This document shows positions 46,144-54,433 of a stretch of 64,000 nucleotides of DNA, piece by piece. The stretch's first letter is position 1. Each line of letters begins with the position of its first letter. The DNA is taken from assembly GCF_000758585.1 (NCBI RefSeq), contig NZ_CP009281.1, positions 4,898,001 through 4,962,000 of the forward strand, given 5' to 3'. Origin of the DNA: Paenibacillus sp. FSL R5-0345. GTDB lineage: Bacteria > Bacillota > Bacilli > Paenibacillales > Paenibacillaceae. Made by a program: the position numbers and the translations under genes. A model generated the notes under the pieces. The model made no database searches, was not told the DNA's origin, and saw only the letters and a list, made by a program, of their open reading frames with translations.

Positions 46144-47103
46144 TTATTTCTCCTTTCTGTGCTTCTTGATAGGGATTGTGTTTTGTTTGTCCGAATTGGT
46201 GGACCAGCGGTAATAGAACACAGTAACCAAGATGACAACGGCCGCCATAATCACAGAGGAAGCGCCTGCCATTCCCATGTTGAAATCCCAAAATCCGTCC
46301 CTGTAAATCCGGAACACCAGAACCTCCGTTTGGCTGTATGGTCCACCATTGGTGATGAACAGCACCTGTTCATAAATCTGTATTGCCGCAATCACGCTTG
46401 TAATCACAATATAGGTTGCAATCGGTTTCAACGACGGCAGCGTAACAGCCTTCAGCTTCTGCCATCTTCCGGCTCCATCAATACCCGCTACTTCATACAG
46501 AACCGGGTCTACAGATTGAAGACCGGCCAGCCAGAGCAGAGCGGCAGCCCCTACACCCTTCCAGACGGAGTAGACCACAATCCAAAATATACCCCATCCT
46601 ACCGAATACTGCCAAATGATCGGATCTTTACCCACGGCCTTCAGAATATTATTGATGACGCCATTGTTCGTATCCAGCAGCATGTTAAACACCTGAGTGG
46701 TGGCTACGGTTGAGGTCACTGCAGGAACATACCAAAGTGAGCGATATATCCCCTTGCCCATAAGCGGCATGTTCATTAGCATCGCCCCGCCGAACCCCGA
46801 GAGCAGGGTAACAGCCGTTACCAACACCCCAAGCCAGATAGAACGCCATAAAGCACCTGTATAGAGCGGATCTTTAAAGAAGGCGATGAAGTTATCAAAC
46901 CACACAAATGTAGGTGTGTCATTTAGGCCCACCCAATGAAAAAATCCAAGAAAAAAACCAAAAACCGTCGGAAATCCAGAAACCAATAACCAAAAAGCAA
47001 ACATTGGAATTAGAATGACAGCGGCGATTATCGCATCCTGATTTCTCTTTTTGCGCCGCTTTACTTTGGTTGAAGCTCCCAGCACCTGAGCAGTTCTCCC
47101 CAT
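46144..47103 (-). CDS. Sugar ABC transporter permease, MalF type
   Basis: This is the first gene of the third importer operon and encodes 319 residues. AVILIPMFAFWLLVSGFPTV starts the membrane part and the EAA loop reads LYEVAGIDGAGRWQKLKAVT. I chose the ATG at 47103, six bases or so after GGAGGTAGC; an ATG at 47118 overlaps that site. A long N-terminal basic tail (KVKRRKKRNQD) precedes the first membrane helix. The promoter region upstream is very AT-rich with an inverted repeat, and the regulator gene lies next to it in the same direction. Confidence 0.9.
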   Translation of the reverse strand: MGRTAQVLGASTKVKRRKKRNQDAIIAAVILIPMFAFWLLVSGFPTVFGFFLGFFHWVGLNDTPTFVWFDNFIAFFKDPLYTGALWRSIWLGVLVTAVTLLSGFGGAMLMNMPLMGKGIYRSLWYVPAVTSTVATTQVFNMLLDTNNGVINNILKAVGKDPIIWQYSVGWGIFWIVVYSVWKGVGAAALLWLAGLQSVDPVLYEVAGIDGAGRWQKLKAVTLPSLKPIATYIVITSVIAAIQIYEQVLFITNGGPYSQTEVLVFRIYRDGFWDFNMGMAGASSVIMAAVVILVTVFYYRWSTNSDKQNTIPIKKHRKEK

Positions 47104-47170
47104 ATCCGCTACCTCCATGTAACTATAAGATTAGACATAACACATCTGCAGACATTTCATGCCTCTAATA

Positions 47171-47191
47171 TAATATATAATCAATATATTA
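47171..47191. promoter_or_regulatory. AT-rich inverted repeat, candidate operator
   Basis: TAATATAT and ATATATTA are perfect eight-base arms around AATCA, 68 bases before the first permease start. Similar GATATAAT-containing stretches occur at 45170-45205 and 48570-48590, before the binding-protein gene and the regulator gene. They are plausible sites for the GntR-LacI protein, but low complexity makes chance matches possible. Confidence 0.35.
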
Positions 47192-47272
47192 TATATGTCA
47201 ATATAATTAAGATAATTATCCTACCACCAGTACATTGGACTTATTACGCGTAGATGTAATAAATAATAAAAA

Positions 47273-47306
47273 AACGCTCTACGAATTCCTTCGAAATTGA
47301 GCGTTA
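47273..47306 (-). terminator. Terminator of regulator gene
   Basis: On the minus strand AACGCTC and GAGCGTT arms are followed by seven or more T. It lies just after the GntR-LacI regulator gene, so the importer operon has its own promoter. Confidence 0.75.
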
Positions 47307-47338
47307 ATGATTATTTGTTTTGTACTATAAAGAGCAGA

Positions 47339-48547
47339 TTAGTTACGAAGGTATTTTGCAGTGGACTGGCGTTCAACAAGCTTTGGCTGCAACAGAATCT
47401 TATGATACTTATGATCCTGCTCGGCAGCCTTATCTGCAAGCAGTGTGGTCAGAATGCGCGCCGCTTCCTCACCCATAAGATCTTCTGACTGCGAGATATA
47501 AGATACAAAGCCGCTTTCATCCGTTCCCGGAGAGGGGTCGTCGAACGTCAGGATCGAGATATCCTCCGGCACTCTGAGCCCCAATTCCCGGCAAATAGCC
47601 ATGAGATGAAGCCCCAGCCTGCTGTTCAAGGTAATGAAGGCAGTAGCCATGCGGTTCTTGATGAAGCGGTACAGCGGATGCTCAGGATCGACACCCTTGT
47701 ACTCCACCAAAAAATCAGTAAGAATAAGCGAGGGATTGATCAGCGCTCCCTTCTGCTTCAGTCCTTCCATGTAGCCGCTGATCCGGTCCTCCACTGTAAT
47801 CGTTGGAAATGGCGAATCGGAACAGATCGCGATGTCACGGTGCCCAAGATTCCACAGATAATCCACTGCCATTTCGCCGCCAACCAGACCGTCACAACGA
47901 ACACTATTGGTCTCCACACCATGAAAATAACGGTCGATCAGAACGAATGGATATTTATTCTGCTTCAACGTCAGGACTTCCTCGTTGTAGGTTTCCGTAT
48001 CGCAGGGGAAAATGATCAATCCTTCCACACCATCCCGAACAAGCTCTAGAATCGTAGCTTCCTCACGCTCAATCCTATTATAGGTCTGTACAATGCAGAG
48101 ACTGTATTCACTCTTCTCCAGCACTCTATTAATTCCCTGAATGAGACGAAGCGAGAAGTAATCGATTAAATAGGGGACGATCAATCCAAGTCTTTTCGTC
48201 TTGTTCTCTGAAGCATTCCTCTCCATCTTATTTCCTAAATAACGACTCTTCGTATTAATCATAACCTCCGGAGCAGCCGGAGGCTTGCTGTCCTCTTCCG
48301 TCAAACTTTCTTCGGCTTCCTCCTGATTCCCTTGAACAAAACTCCCTCTACCGGGTACCCGGTAGATCCACCCATCCTTCGCCAATTGCATGAGCGCGTT
48401 GGCTACGGTAATACGGCTGACATCGAATTGCTCCATAAGTTCCTTCTCGGACGGAATTTTCTCACCCACCTTCAATTCCGAATTCGAGATCCGGTGGCGA
48501 AAATATTCTTGAATTTGTATATAAAGCGGCTGCCTTTCATTCTGCAT
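47339..48547 (-). CDS. GntR-LacI hybrid transcription regulator
   Basis: This 402-residue regulator has an N-terminal GntR winged helix (about 1-75: PLYIQIQEYFRHRISNSELK, IPSEKELMEQFDVSRITVAN, GWIYRVPGRGSFVQG) and a C-terminal LacI-like sugar-binding domain (about 120-400: KRLGLIVPYLIDYFSLRLIQ, VDYLWNLGHRDIAICSDSP, ISILTFDDPSPGTDES). This is the AraR-type architecture: a repressor released by a sugar. It is encoded immediately upstream of the third importer operon in the same direction and likely represses importer and mannosidase genes. AGGAGAAAT lies before its ATG. The inducer is probably a manno-oligosaccharide or mannose, by context only. Confidence 0.9.
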   Translation of the reverse strand: MQNERQPLYIQIQEYFRHRISNSELKVGEKIPSEKELMEQFDVSRITVANALMQLAKDGWIYRVPGRGSFVQGNQEEAEESLTEEDSKPPAAPEVMINTKSRYLGNKMERNASENKTKRLGLIVPYLIDYFSLRLIQGINRVLEKSEYSLCIVQTYNRIEREEATILELVRDGVEGLIIFPCDTETYNEEVLTLKQNKYPFVLIDRYFHGVETNSVRCDGLVGGEMAVDYLWNLGHRDIAICSDSPFPTITVEDRISGYMEGLKQKGALINPSLILTDFLVEYKGVDPEHPLYRFIKNRMATAFITLNSRLGLHLMAICRELGLRVPEDISILTFDDPSPGTDESGFVSYISQSEDLMGEEAARILTTLLADKAAEQDHKYHKILLQPKLVERQSTAKYLRN

Positions 48548-48639
48548 AAATCATTTCTCCTCATAAACATTATATAAGGATATTATATCATTTATAGCAT
48601 TTAGTCAAACACAGCCGCTTAAATTATTGGATAGGGACA

Positions 48640-48686
48640 AAAAAAAATGACCAATCCTGCTCTGAATCTAGGGCAGGATCGGCCGT
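48640..48686 (-). terminator. Terminator of phosphodiesterase gene
   Basis: ATCCTGC and GCAGGAT arms on the minus strand are followed by a long T run. It lies 10 to 50 bases after the stop of the secreted phosphodiesterase gene. Confidence 0.75.
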
Positions 48687-48692
48687 CCAGGT

Positions 48693-50810
48693 TCATGGCA
48701 GCCGGTACGTAATGATCAGGCCCGGCCGGTTGGCCGTGTTGCCGTTGTTCGCGGATGCGAAATCCTTGGTTCCGGATGCGCTGTTCACAATATTCTCAAG
48801 CAGAACGAAGCCGTTGTTCGTCTTGGTGCCGTTTACCCAGCTTTGCACCAGATCCGTTACGTTAAACGTATACCATGCATTTTTGGTGCTGCTGACTGTT
48901 GTTTGATCAATCGTGGCAGTCCCATACCCCGGCTTGTTGTTCCAGTTAACGCCTGCCACGGACTGTCCGTCAATCCCCGTTCCCGTCCCTTCGCTCCAAG
49001 CAGCGGTTACTTCCTTTACACCCACAGTCTTTTTGACAGTTCCGTTACGCGTTCCGGTTAATTTTACACGCAGTTGCGCGCTGGTAATGATCGCACCAGA
49101 CGGGATCGAGGACGGGATCGAGAAGCGGATTAACGCTTGTTTCTCGTCCGTGTCAGCACCTGAGTAGGAGGCAATCTCCAGCTCCCCGTTTGCTCCCGTG
49201 TTGCGGTCGGGATAATTCTCCAGCACATGCGCATCCCTCGTGTCGGTGTAGCCGGAAACACCTTGCTGTAGAGACACCGTCGTAAACGTATACGGACTCG
49301 CCGGCGCAACTGCCACATTGTCGAAAGTCGCGCTGCCGACCTTGCTGTTATCATGCGAGGTTACGGCCAATCCGACATAGATGGTGCCGGTCATTGATAC
49401 CGTCACGGCGCTTCCGATCTGTGTCCATGAGCTGCCGCTTGCCGAAGCGAACGCCGTGAATGTATTGCCGCTCCGCACAAGTTTCACATAGTAGCCCGTT
49501 CCGCCGGATGCCTCGTCCGTATACCCTGTCGTATTGGATAAATTCTGGCCCGTCGCAGGGCGCCGCTGGAAGTTGATTCCGTGAGCAGGCGTGACGACGA
49601 CATCGGCGAATTTGCTGCCTGGGTCGAGCGATTCGCGAATCATTATTCCTGCTTTTGCCCATTCACTCGTGTTGTCTTGGCTCTTGACCCGGGCTGTAAT
49701 CGTCACGTCCCCCGCAACCGGCTTATACACGAAGCGGAACTGGTCGGCCGCCGTCCAGATGTCGAATCCGGATGCGCTCAGCGTGAACTGTCCGTTGCGG
49801 CTCCCCGCGCTGCCGCTCGCACCCACCGCGCCGATATCCTTGGATGCCCAGCCGGACTCCAGCGGCTCGCGCGAATTCAGATACGCGGCAAGCTGTGCCG
49901 GGCGATCTGTCTGAATGAAACCAGCCCCCCTGTTGATGACCCATCCCCAGCCACTGTCCGGATTGCTGACGGACATATCATCGGTGTGTCCGGCGTTAAG
50001 GGATGCCCATAAGGTATTAACGAAGACTCTTCTGCCTGCGTTAGCGATTTTATTCACTGTAGTACTGGAGATGACGGCGCTGGATTCGGATTCAAACACC
50101 AACTCGTACAGATCCGGGTTCGCACCGGCGATAAGTGCATCCAGATCGGAGAGGTTGTTGTCGGAATCCGTAATGACCGCCTGATACAGAGGACGCGGAG
50201 ACTTCGAGTCGAGCCAGGAATCCACGACTGTATTAGAGGCCGTACTCTTGAACACCCCCTGGGCGGTCGTCCCGGTGCTGACCAGCACATTCCAGACATC
50301 GTCTCGAATATCCCAGCATTTGTCGAGGTTGACCAGCACCTTGCCCTTCGCAAGATTCATCGTTTCCTCAAGTGTCGGCACCGTCTCATTAGTCAGCGCT
50401 GCGCCCGATCCCCCCTGCCCTTCACGAAGCTTGAGTGCCTTGATCTGCGCGAGTGTCAGATTCATGACGTCGCCTGTACCGTTTGTTGTCCGATTCACGT
50501 CGGGATCGTGCATCAGCACGATCTTGCCGTCCGATGTCTTGCGAACATCGATTTCCACCATCTCGACGCCCATGTCAATGGCGGATTGAATGCCGGACAG
50601 CGAATTTTCCGGATGCCCGCGCCAATCGCCCTTGTGAGCGGCAATCATAACCGAACCATCCGGACTCAGCATCTGGGTCAGCAATGCAGGGGCGCTGAGC
50701 GCATCTGCTTTCGGTGCGCCAGTCCCCCCCCAGGCGGATGCAGCAATCAGCATGCTGCAAGCATAAAGGAACAGCTTGCGGGAAAACGAATTCTTTTTAC
50801 GCGTCTTCAT
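48693..50810 (-). CDS. Secreted glycerophosphodiester phosphodiesterase with two extra domains
   Basis: This 705-residue secreted protein starts with a signal peptide (MKTRKKNSFSRKLFLYACSM, cleavage near PKADA). The GDPD barrel (about 45-300) shows IAAHKGDWRGHPENSLSGI, MVEIDVRKTSDGKIVLMHDP and the metal ligands Glu and Asp of EIDV plus the second catalytic His of MHDPDVNRTTNG. A lectin-like DUF1349-type region follows (about 315-500: FRFVYKPVAGDVTITARVK, AGIMIRESLDPGSKFA), then a DNRLRE-type domain (about 510-705: EKQALIRFSIPSSIPSG, TFNVTDLVQSWVNGTK). It should cleave glycerophosphodiesters such as deacylated lipids or teichoic-acid fragments outside the cell. I chose the ATG at 50810 after AAAGGAGGAATT. 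A 195-base gap separates it from the MgtC-like gene. Confidence 0.88.
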   Translation of the reverse strand: MKTRKKNSFSRKLFLYACSMLIAASAWGGTGAPKADALSAPALLTQMLSPDGSVMIAAHKGDWRGHPENSLSGIQSAIDMGVEMVEIDVRKTSDGKIVLMHDPDVNRTTNGTGDVMNLTLAQIKALKLREGQGGSGAALTNETVPTLEETMNLAKGKVLVNLDKCWDIRDDVWNVLVSTGTTAQGVFKSTASNTVVDSWLDSKSPRPLYQAVITDSDNNLSDLDALIAGANPDLYELVFESESSAVISSTTVNKIANAGRRVFVNTLWASLNAGHTDDMSVSNPDSGWGWVINRGAGFIQTDRPAQLAAYLNSREPLESGWASKDIGAVGASGSAGSRNGQFTLSASGFDIWTAADQFRFVYKPVAGDVTITARVKSQDNTSEWAKAGIMIRESLDPGSKFADVVVTPAHGINFQRRPATGQNLSNTTGYTDEASGGTGYYVKLVRSGNTFTAFASASGSSWTQIGSAVTVSMTGTIYVGLAVTSHDNSKVGSATFDNVAVAPASPYTFTTVSLQQGVSGYTDTRDAHVLENYPDRNTGANGELEIASYSGADTDEKQALIRFSIPSSIPSGAIITSAQLRVKLTGTRNGTVKKTVGVKEVTAAWSEGTGTGIDGQSVAGVNWNNKPGYGTATIDQTTVSSTKNAWYTFNVTDLVQSWVNGTKTNNGFVLLENIVNSASGTKDFASANNGNTANRPGLIITYRLP

Positions 50811-51004
50811 GAAAATTCCTCCTTTTGCTACACAAAATAGATACATTACAAAGCAACATTTACGCTTTTCCGGTCGCCGGACCGGCTTAGTCCAGCCTCT
50901 CCTGTCTTCTTGGCCGTCTCTGCCTCGCCTCCCTTCCGTTGTTCAACTCCCCAATACGCGTCCCGCCTCAACTCACAGCTGTCAGACTCTATGCCCACGC
51001 AAGA

Positions 51005-51721
51005 TCAGGACTGAAAGGTACGGTTCACTTCGACATTCAGGAATCCCGGCTTGCCAGCAACCATCGAAGCAAGCTTCTCTTTGACTTCCCGTTTGCCATT
51101 CTTCACGACAAAGTCGATCTGGATGACCGATTCCGCTCTGCTGCGTTCCACCTTCATGGAATGGATTGCGATATGCTCGTCGGATAAAAACCGAAAAAAG
51201 GCTTCAATATCCCCATCCTCATCAAGCAGAATTGAATACTCCTCCTTGCGCCCCGCTCTCAACCATTTCTTCTCTATGATGTTCAGGATGAACAGACTGA
51301 CAAATACGATAACGGTTGTCAGCGCCGACGCATAATAGAAGCCCGCGCCAGTTCCGATGCCGATAGCTGCGACCACCCACAGGGATGCGGCCGTTGTTAG
51401 ACCCGAAACGTTGCCGCCATGCCGCATGATCGTACCTGCACCGAGGAATCCGATGCCGCTCACCACCTGCGCGGCCAGCCGTGCAGGGTCCATGCGGACA
51501 TTGGTTTCGTAGGCAAATTGCGCGAAGCCGTAGATCGATGTCAGTGTGATGAGTGTCGAACCCACACAGACGAGAATATGCGTGCGGAAGCCAGCCGGAT
51601 GTTGACCGCGCTCCCGCTCCCATCCGATAATGCCGCCCAGCAGGATAGAGATAAGAATCCGGAGGCTCAGCTCGTAGATGCTGATATGCCATAACTCCGG
51701 ATGGTTCGTCAGCACCGTCAT
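51005..51721 (-). CDS. MgtC/SapB-family membrane protein
   Basis: This 238-residue protein has four or five hydrophobic segments in the first 150 residues: ELSLRILISILLGGIIGWER, HILVCVGSTLITLTSIYGF, GIGFLGAGTIMRHGGNVSGL and AASLWVVAAIGIGTGAGFYY, the hallmark MgtC motifs. A C-terminal ACT-like cytoplasmic domain follows. Family members affect magnesium limitation survival and ATP-synthase activity in some bacteria; function here is unknown. Its ATG overlaps the stop of the isomerase/epimerase gene by four bases, so translation is coupled. Its presence inside a sugar-importer operon is unusual. Confidence 0.9.
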   Translation of the reverse strand: MTVLTNHPELWHISIYELSLRILISILLGGIIGWERERGQHPAGFRTHILVCVGSTLITLTSIYGFAQFAYETNVRMDPARLAAQVVSGIGFLGAGTIMRHGGNVSGLTTAASLWVVAAIGIGTGAGFYYASALTTVIVFVSLFILNIIEKKWLRAGRKEEYSILLDEDGDIEAFFRFLSDEHIAIHSMKVERSRAESVIQIDFVVKNGKREVKEKLASMVAGKPGFLNVEVNRTFQS

Positions 51722-52634
51722 GCCCCTCCGCCGCCAGGCTCATGCTCGGGCAGCGAATCCCCCCGGGCAGCCCGGTGCGGTGCCCGCCAAGCTTCCAGCG
51801 GATTGAGCGATGCGGCAGCCGCCGCTTCATTGCCCGTCTCAAGCACCCAAATGAGCCGCTCTCCGTCCTCTCCTAGCTCAGCGGCAAGCTCGCGGTACGG
51901 AACTGTACCGCTGCCGACGGCCAGATGCTCATCCCGCTCGCCGTGGTTGTCGCCGATATGCATGCCGATCAGCAGAGGTTTGCACTTGCGCAGCTCGGCT
52001 ATTGCCCGGCCCGGCCCGGCCCGCACAAATGCGCATGCCCGGCATCAAGCAGAATGCGCACTCGCGAGGTGCCTGCTGCGGCAATTGCTTCCAGCAGAAA
52101 TCCGCAGTCCGAGCCGAAGCGGTCGGGGCGCGGCGGTACGTTCTCCAGCGCGAGCGGTATGCCTGCCTCGCCGCCCGTCTCATTAATCAGCCTCCTTAAG
52201 AACAATGCGCAAAGGGAAAGACAATCCGCACGCGCCGCCGCATAGCCGTCCGGATCGGTGGCGACATCCGGGATAGCACGTTTATACTCGCCTGGATGCA
52301 GCACTACGTAGGCGGCATCCAGCCTATGCGCGATGCCGATCGCCTGCTTCAGCGTTGCCAGACCCGCTTCGATCGTCTCAGGGTCGGACGCGCAGGCGTT
52401 TACCCCATGGATAGGAGCGTGCACCGACCAGGAGATGCCCTCTTCCCTGCTCCAGCGTTCAAGCTCTGTCCGCTGCGTCTCGCTCCAGTCAAGCAGCTCT
52501 CGGTGGCCGTCCTCGACCATAATCTCGATATGGCGCCAGCCCGAAGCGGTCAGCCGGTTCAACGCCTCCGTGAGCGGCAGGCCGATCCAGGTCAAAGTCG
52601 AAATGCTGTAATCCTTCTGTAGCCATTCAGCCAT
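51718..52634 (-). pseudogene. Sugar phosphate isomerase/epimerase, frameshifted at a five-base repeat
   Basis: This TIM-barrel enzyme of the xylose-isomerase-like AP-endonuclease-2 superfamily is in two frames. The first part (from the ATG at 52634, after GGGAGGAAACG) reads MAEWLQKDYSISTLTWIGLP, ISWSVHAPIHGVNACASDPE, DAAYVVLHPGEYKRAIPDVA, LALENVPPRPDRFGSD and ILLDAGHAHLCGPGR, then stops. The second part continues RAIAELRKCKPLLIGMHIGD, then NHGERDEHLAVGSGTVPYREL, which completes the metal-binding pattern. The break lies in four copies of GCCCG at 52004-52023. Removing one unit restores a single 303-residue frame. The gene could be phase-variable or recently broken. It overlaps the MgtC gene and follows the permease genes. 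Confidence 0.88.
52004..52023. repeat. Four tandem GCCCG units inside the epimerase gene
   Basis: Four perfect copies of the pentanucleotide GCCCG lie end to end, followed by another C. Because five is not a multiple of three, gain or loss of one unit by slippage shifts the frame. Three units give an intact reading; four, as here, do not. Confidence 0.95.
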
Positions 52635-52679
52635 ATTCGTTTCCTCCCACTTATACATTAATGTTTGTCTTCAATTTCC

Positions 52680-53492
52680 TCACTTGATGCCCGAACTGAC
52701 GAAGCTGTTAATGAACTTCCGCTGGAAGAACAGGAAGCCGAGCAGCAGCGGTACGATAACGAGCAGCGTCGCCGCACTTGTGACCGACCACTGTGCGCCC
52801 GTCTCCGCAGCCTTGGCGAACAAGGCAAGCCCGACGGTGAGCGGACGGTTCTCCACCGAGTTCGTCACGATTAGCGGCCAGACGAAGTTATTCCAGTGAT
52901 AGCTGACCGATACAAGACCAAACGAGAGGAGCACCGGACGCGCGAGCGGAAAATAGATCGTCCACAGAATACGCCACTTGGAGGCCCCTTCCATCTCTGC
53001 GGCCTCCTCGAGATCCGCAGGGATGGTCATAAAATACTGGCGCAGCAGGAAGATACCGAACGCGGAGCCGAAATAGGGAATCATGATTCCAAGCTTCGTA
53101 TCGAGCAGCGACAGATCCTTCAGCACGGTATACAGCGGGAAGATAAGCACATCTACGGGAATCATGATTTGCACAAGAAAAATCAGAAAGACGACATTCT
53201 TACACGTGAAGTGCAGCCGGGCGAAAGCATAGGCGGCCATTGTCACCGTAATCAATTGAACGCCGAAAATGCCGACGACAATAATTAATGTATTGGTGAA
53301 ATAGGTCGTAAAGGGAGCGGCTCCCCATACATACTTCAGATTTTCGAGCGTGAAGCGGAACGTGAAGCCCGCTGACAACGACAAGTCCTCCGGCCGGAAA
53401 GCCATGTATATAACCCATAGCAATGGGATTGCCCAGATGACCGCGATGATATAAATCAAGGCGGAGTAAGATATTTTGCCCAGTGTGGCCAT
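52680..53492 (-). CDS. Sugar ABC transporter permease, MalG type (fourth importer)
   Basis: This 270-residue membrane protein shows the EAA loop ADLEEAAEMEGASKWRILWT and ends FLFFQRKFINSFVSSGIK. Note Glu-Gly in place of the usual Asp-Gly (EMEGAS for the common KIDGAS), a conservative change. It starts 12 bases after its partner permease stop with GGGAGGCAGA upstream, and the isomerase/epimerase gene follows 45 bases later. It is higher in GC than importers one to three. Confidence 0.9.
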   Translation of the reverse strand: MATLGKISYSALIYIIAVIWAIPLLWVIYMAFRPEDLSLSAGFTFRFTLENLKYVWGAAPFTTYFTNTLIIVVGIFGVQLITVTMAAYAFARLHFTCKNVVFLIFLVQIMIPVDVLIFPLYTVLKDLSLLDTKLGIMIPYFGSAFGIFLLRQYFMTIPADLEEAAEMEGASKWRILWTIYFPLARPVLLSFGLVSVSYHWNNFVWPLIVTNSVENRPLTVGLALFAKAAETGAQWSVTSAATLLVIVPLLLGFLFFQRKFINSFVSSGIK

Positions 53493-53504
53493 ATGTTCTG
53501 CCTC

Positions 53505-54392
53505 CTATCTGTAATGGATCTTTTTGTCCAGCCTGAACTGGAGGACGGTGATGAGCAGCATGAGTATGATCATGACGATCGTGGATGCCGCGGCGACGCC
53601 AAAGTCCCAGTAGGAAAACGCCTGCTGGTAGATATAGTAGAGCAGCAGATTGCTCGCATTGTTCGGCCCGCCCTGCGTCATGATAAACAATTGATCGATT
53701 GTCTTGAAGGCATTCGTCAAAGCAACGATCAGCACAAACAGCGTCGTCGGCATGAGCAGTGGAAAGGTGATTCGCCAAAAGGCCCGCCATTTGCTGACAC
53801 CGTCTACCTGTGCCGCTTCATACAGATCATTAGGGATGTTCTGCAGACCTGCCAGATAGAAGATCATAAAGTAGCCGGCCTCCTTCCACACCATCATCAC
53901 GATGAGCGCCAGCATTACCCATGTCTCTGAGCCAAGCCATGCGGTATAACCCGCATTAAGCGCATCCGACAGCCTGCTGAGCAGACCATATTCAGGCGTA
54001 TAAATGAACAGCCACACATTGGCCAGAGCGATCATCGGAACGACATTGGGATAAAAAAAGGATACTCGCACAAACCCGCGGAATTTCAGCGCCCTGTTCG
54101 CGAACAGCGCGAAGATCAGCCCGAGCGCCAGCGCTCCGGGCACCGTACCGAGCATGTACCAGAAGTTATTGATCATCACTTTGTGGAACAGGGAATCCGA
54201 GAAAAGCTGCGAATAGTTATCCCAGCCCGCAAAAACAGGCTCGCGCACTGCCAGATTCTTCGTAAAAAAGCTCTGTACAACGGTGATTCCAATCGGGTAA
54301 AACGTAAACACAGCCAAAAACAGCAGGGATGGGGCCAGCAGTCCCCAAGCGAACGCCTCCGATCTCCATCTCTTGCTCAGCAAGCTAAACAT
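53505..54392 (-). CDS. Sugar ABC transporter permease, MalF/UgpA type
   Basis: This 295-residue membrane protein begins FAWGLLAPSLLFLAVFTFYP and has the EAA loop LYEAAQVDGVSKWRAFWRIT. Text such as LTNAFKTIDQLFIMTQGGPN, NASNLLLYYIYQQAFSYWDF matches UgpA/MalF-type permeases, a family that includes glycerol-3-phosphate diester importers. It lies 41 bases after the binding-protein gene. With the secreted phosphodiesterase in the same operon, glycerophosphodiester-linked substrates are worth considering, but the family also moves plain sugars. Confidence 0.9.
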   Translation of the reverse strand: MFSLLSKRWRSEAFAWGLLAPSLLFLAVFTFYPIGITVVQSFFTKNLAVREPVFAGWDNYSQLFSDSLFHKVMINNFWYMLGTVPGALALGLIFALFANRALKFRGFVRVSFFYPNVVPMIALANVWLFIYTPEYGLLSRLSDALNAGYTAWLGSETWVMLALIVMMVWKEAGYFMIFYLAGLQNIPNDLYEAAQVDGVSKWRAFWRITFPLLMPTTLFVLIVALTNAFKTIDQLFIMTQGGPNNASNLLLYYIYQQAFSYWDFGVAAASTIVMIILMLLITVLQFRLDKKIHYR

Positions 54393-54433
54393 GATGATTC
54401 CTCCATTCTTATCCTGTGAACCGTTCTATCAGT

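Noticed and set aside
51718..52026. An independent 102-residue gene
   Set aside because: Its sequence continues the isomerase/epimerase domain after the five-base repeat, so it is the second half of one frameshifted gene.
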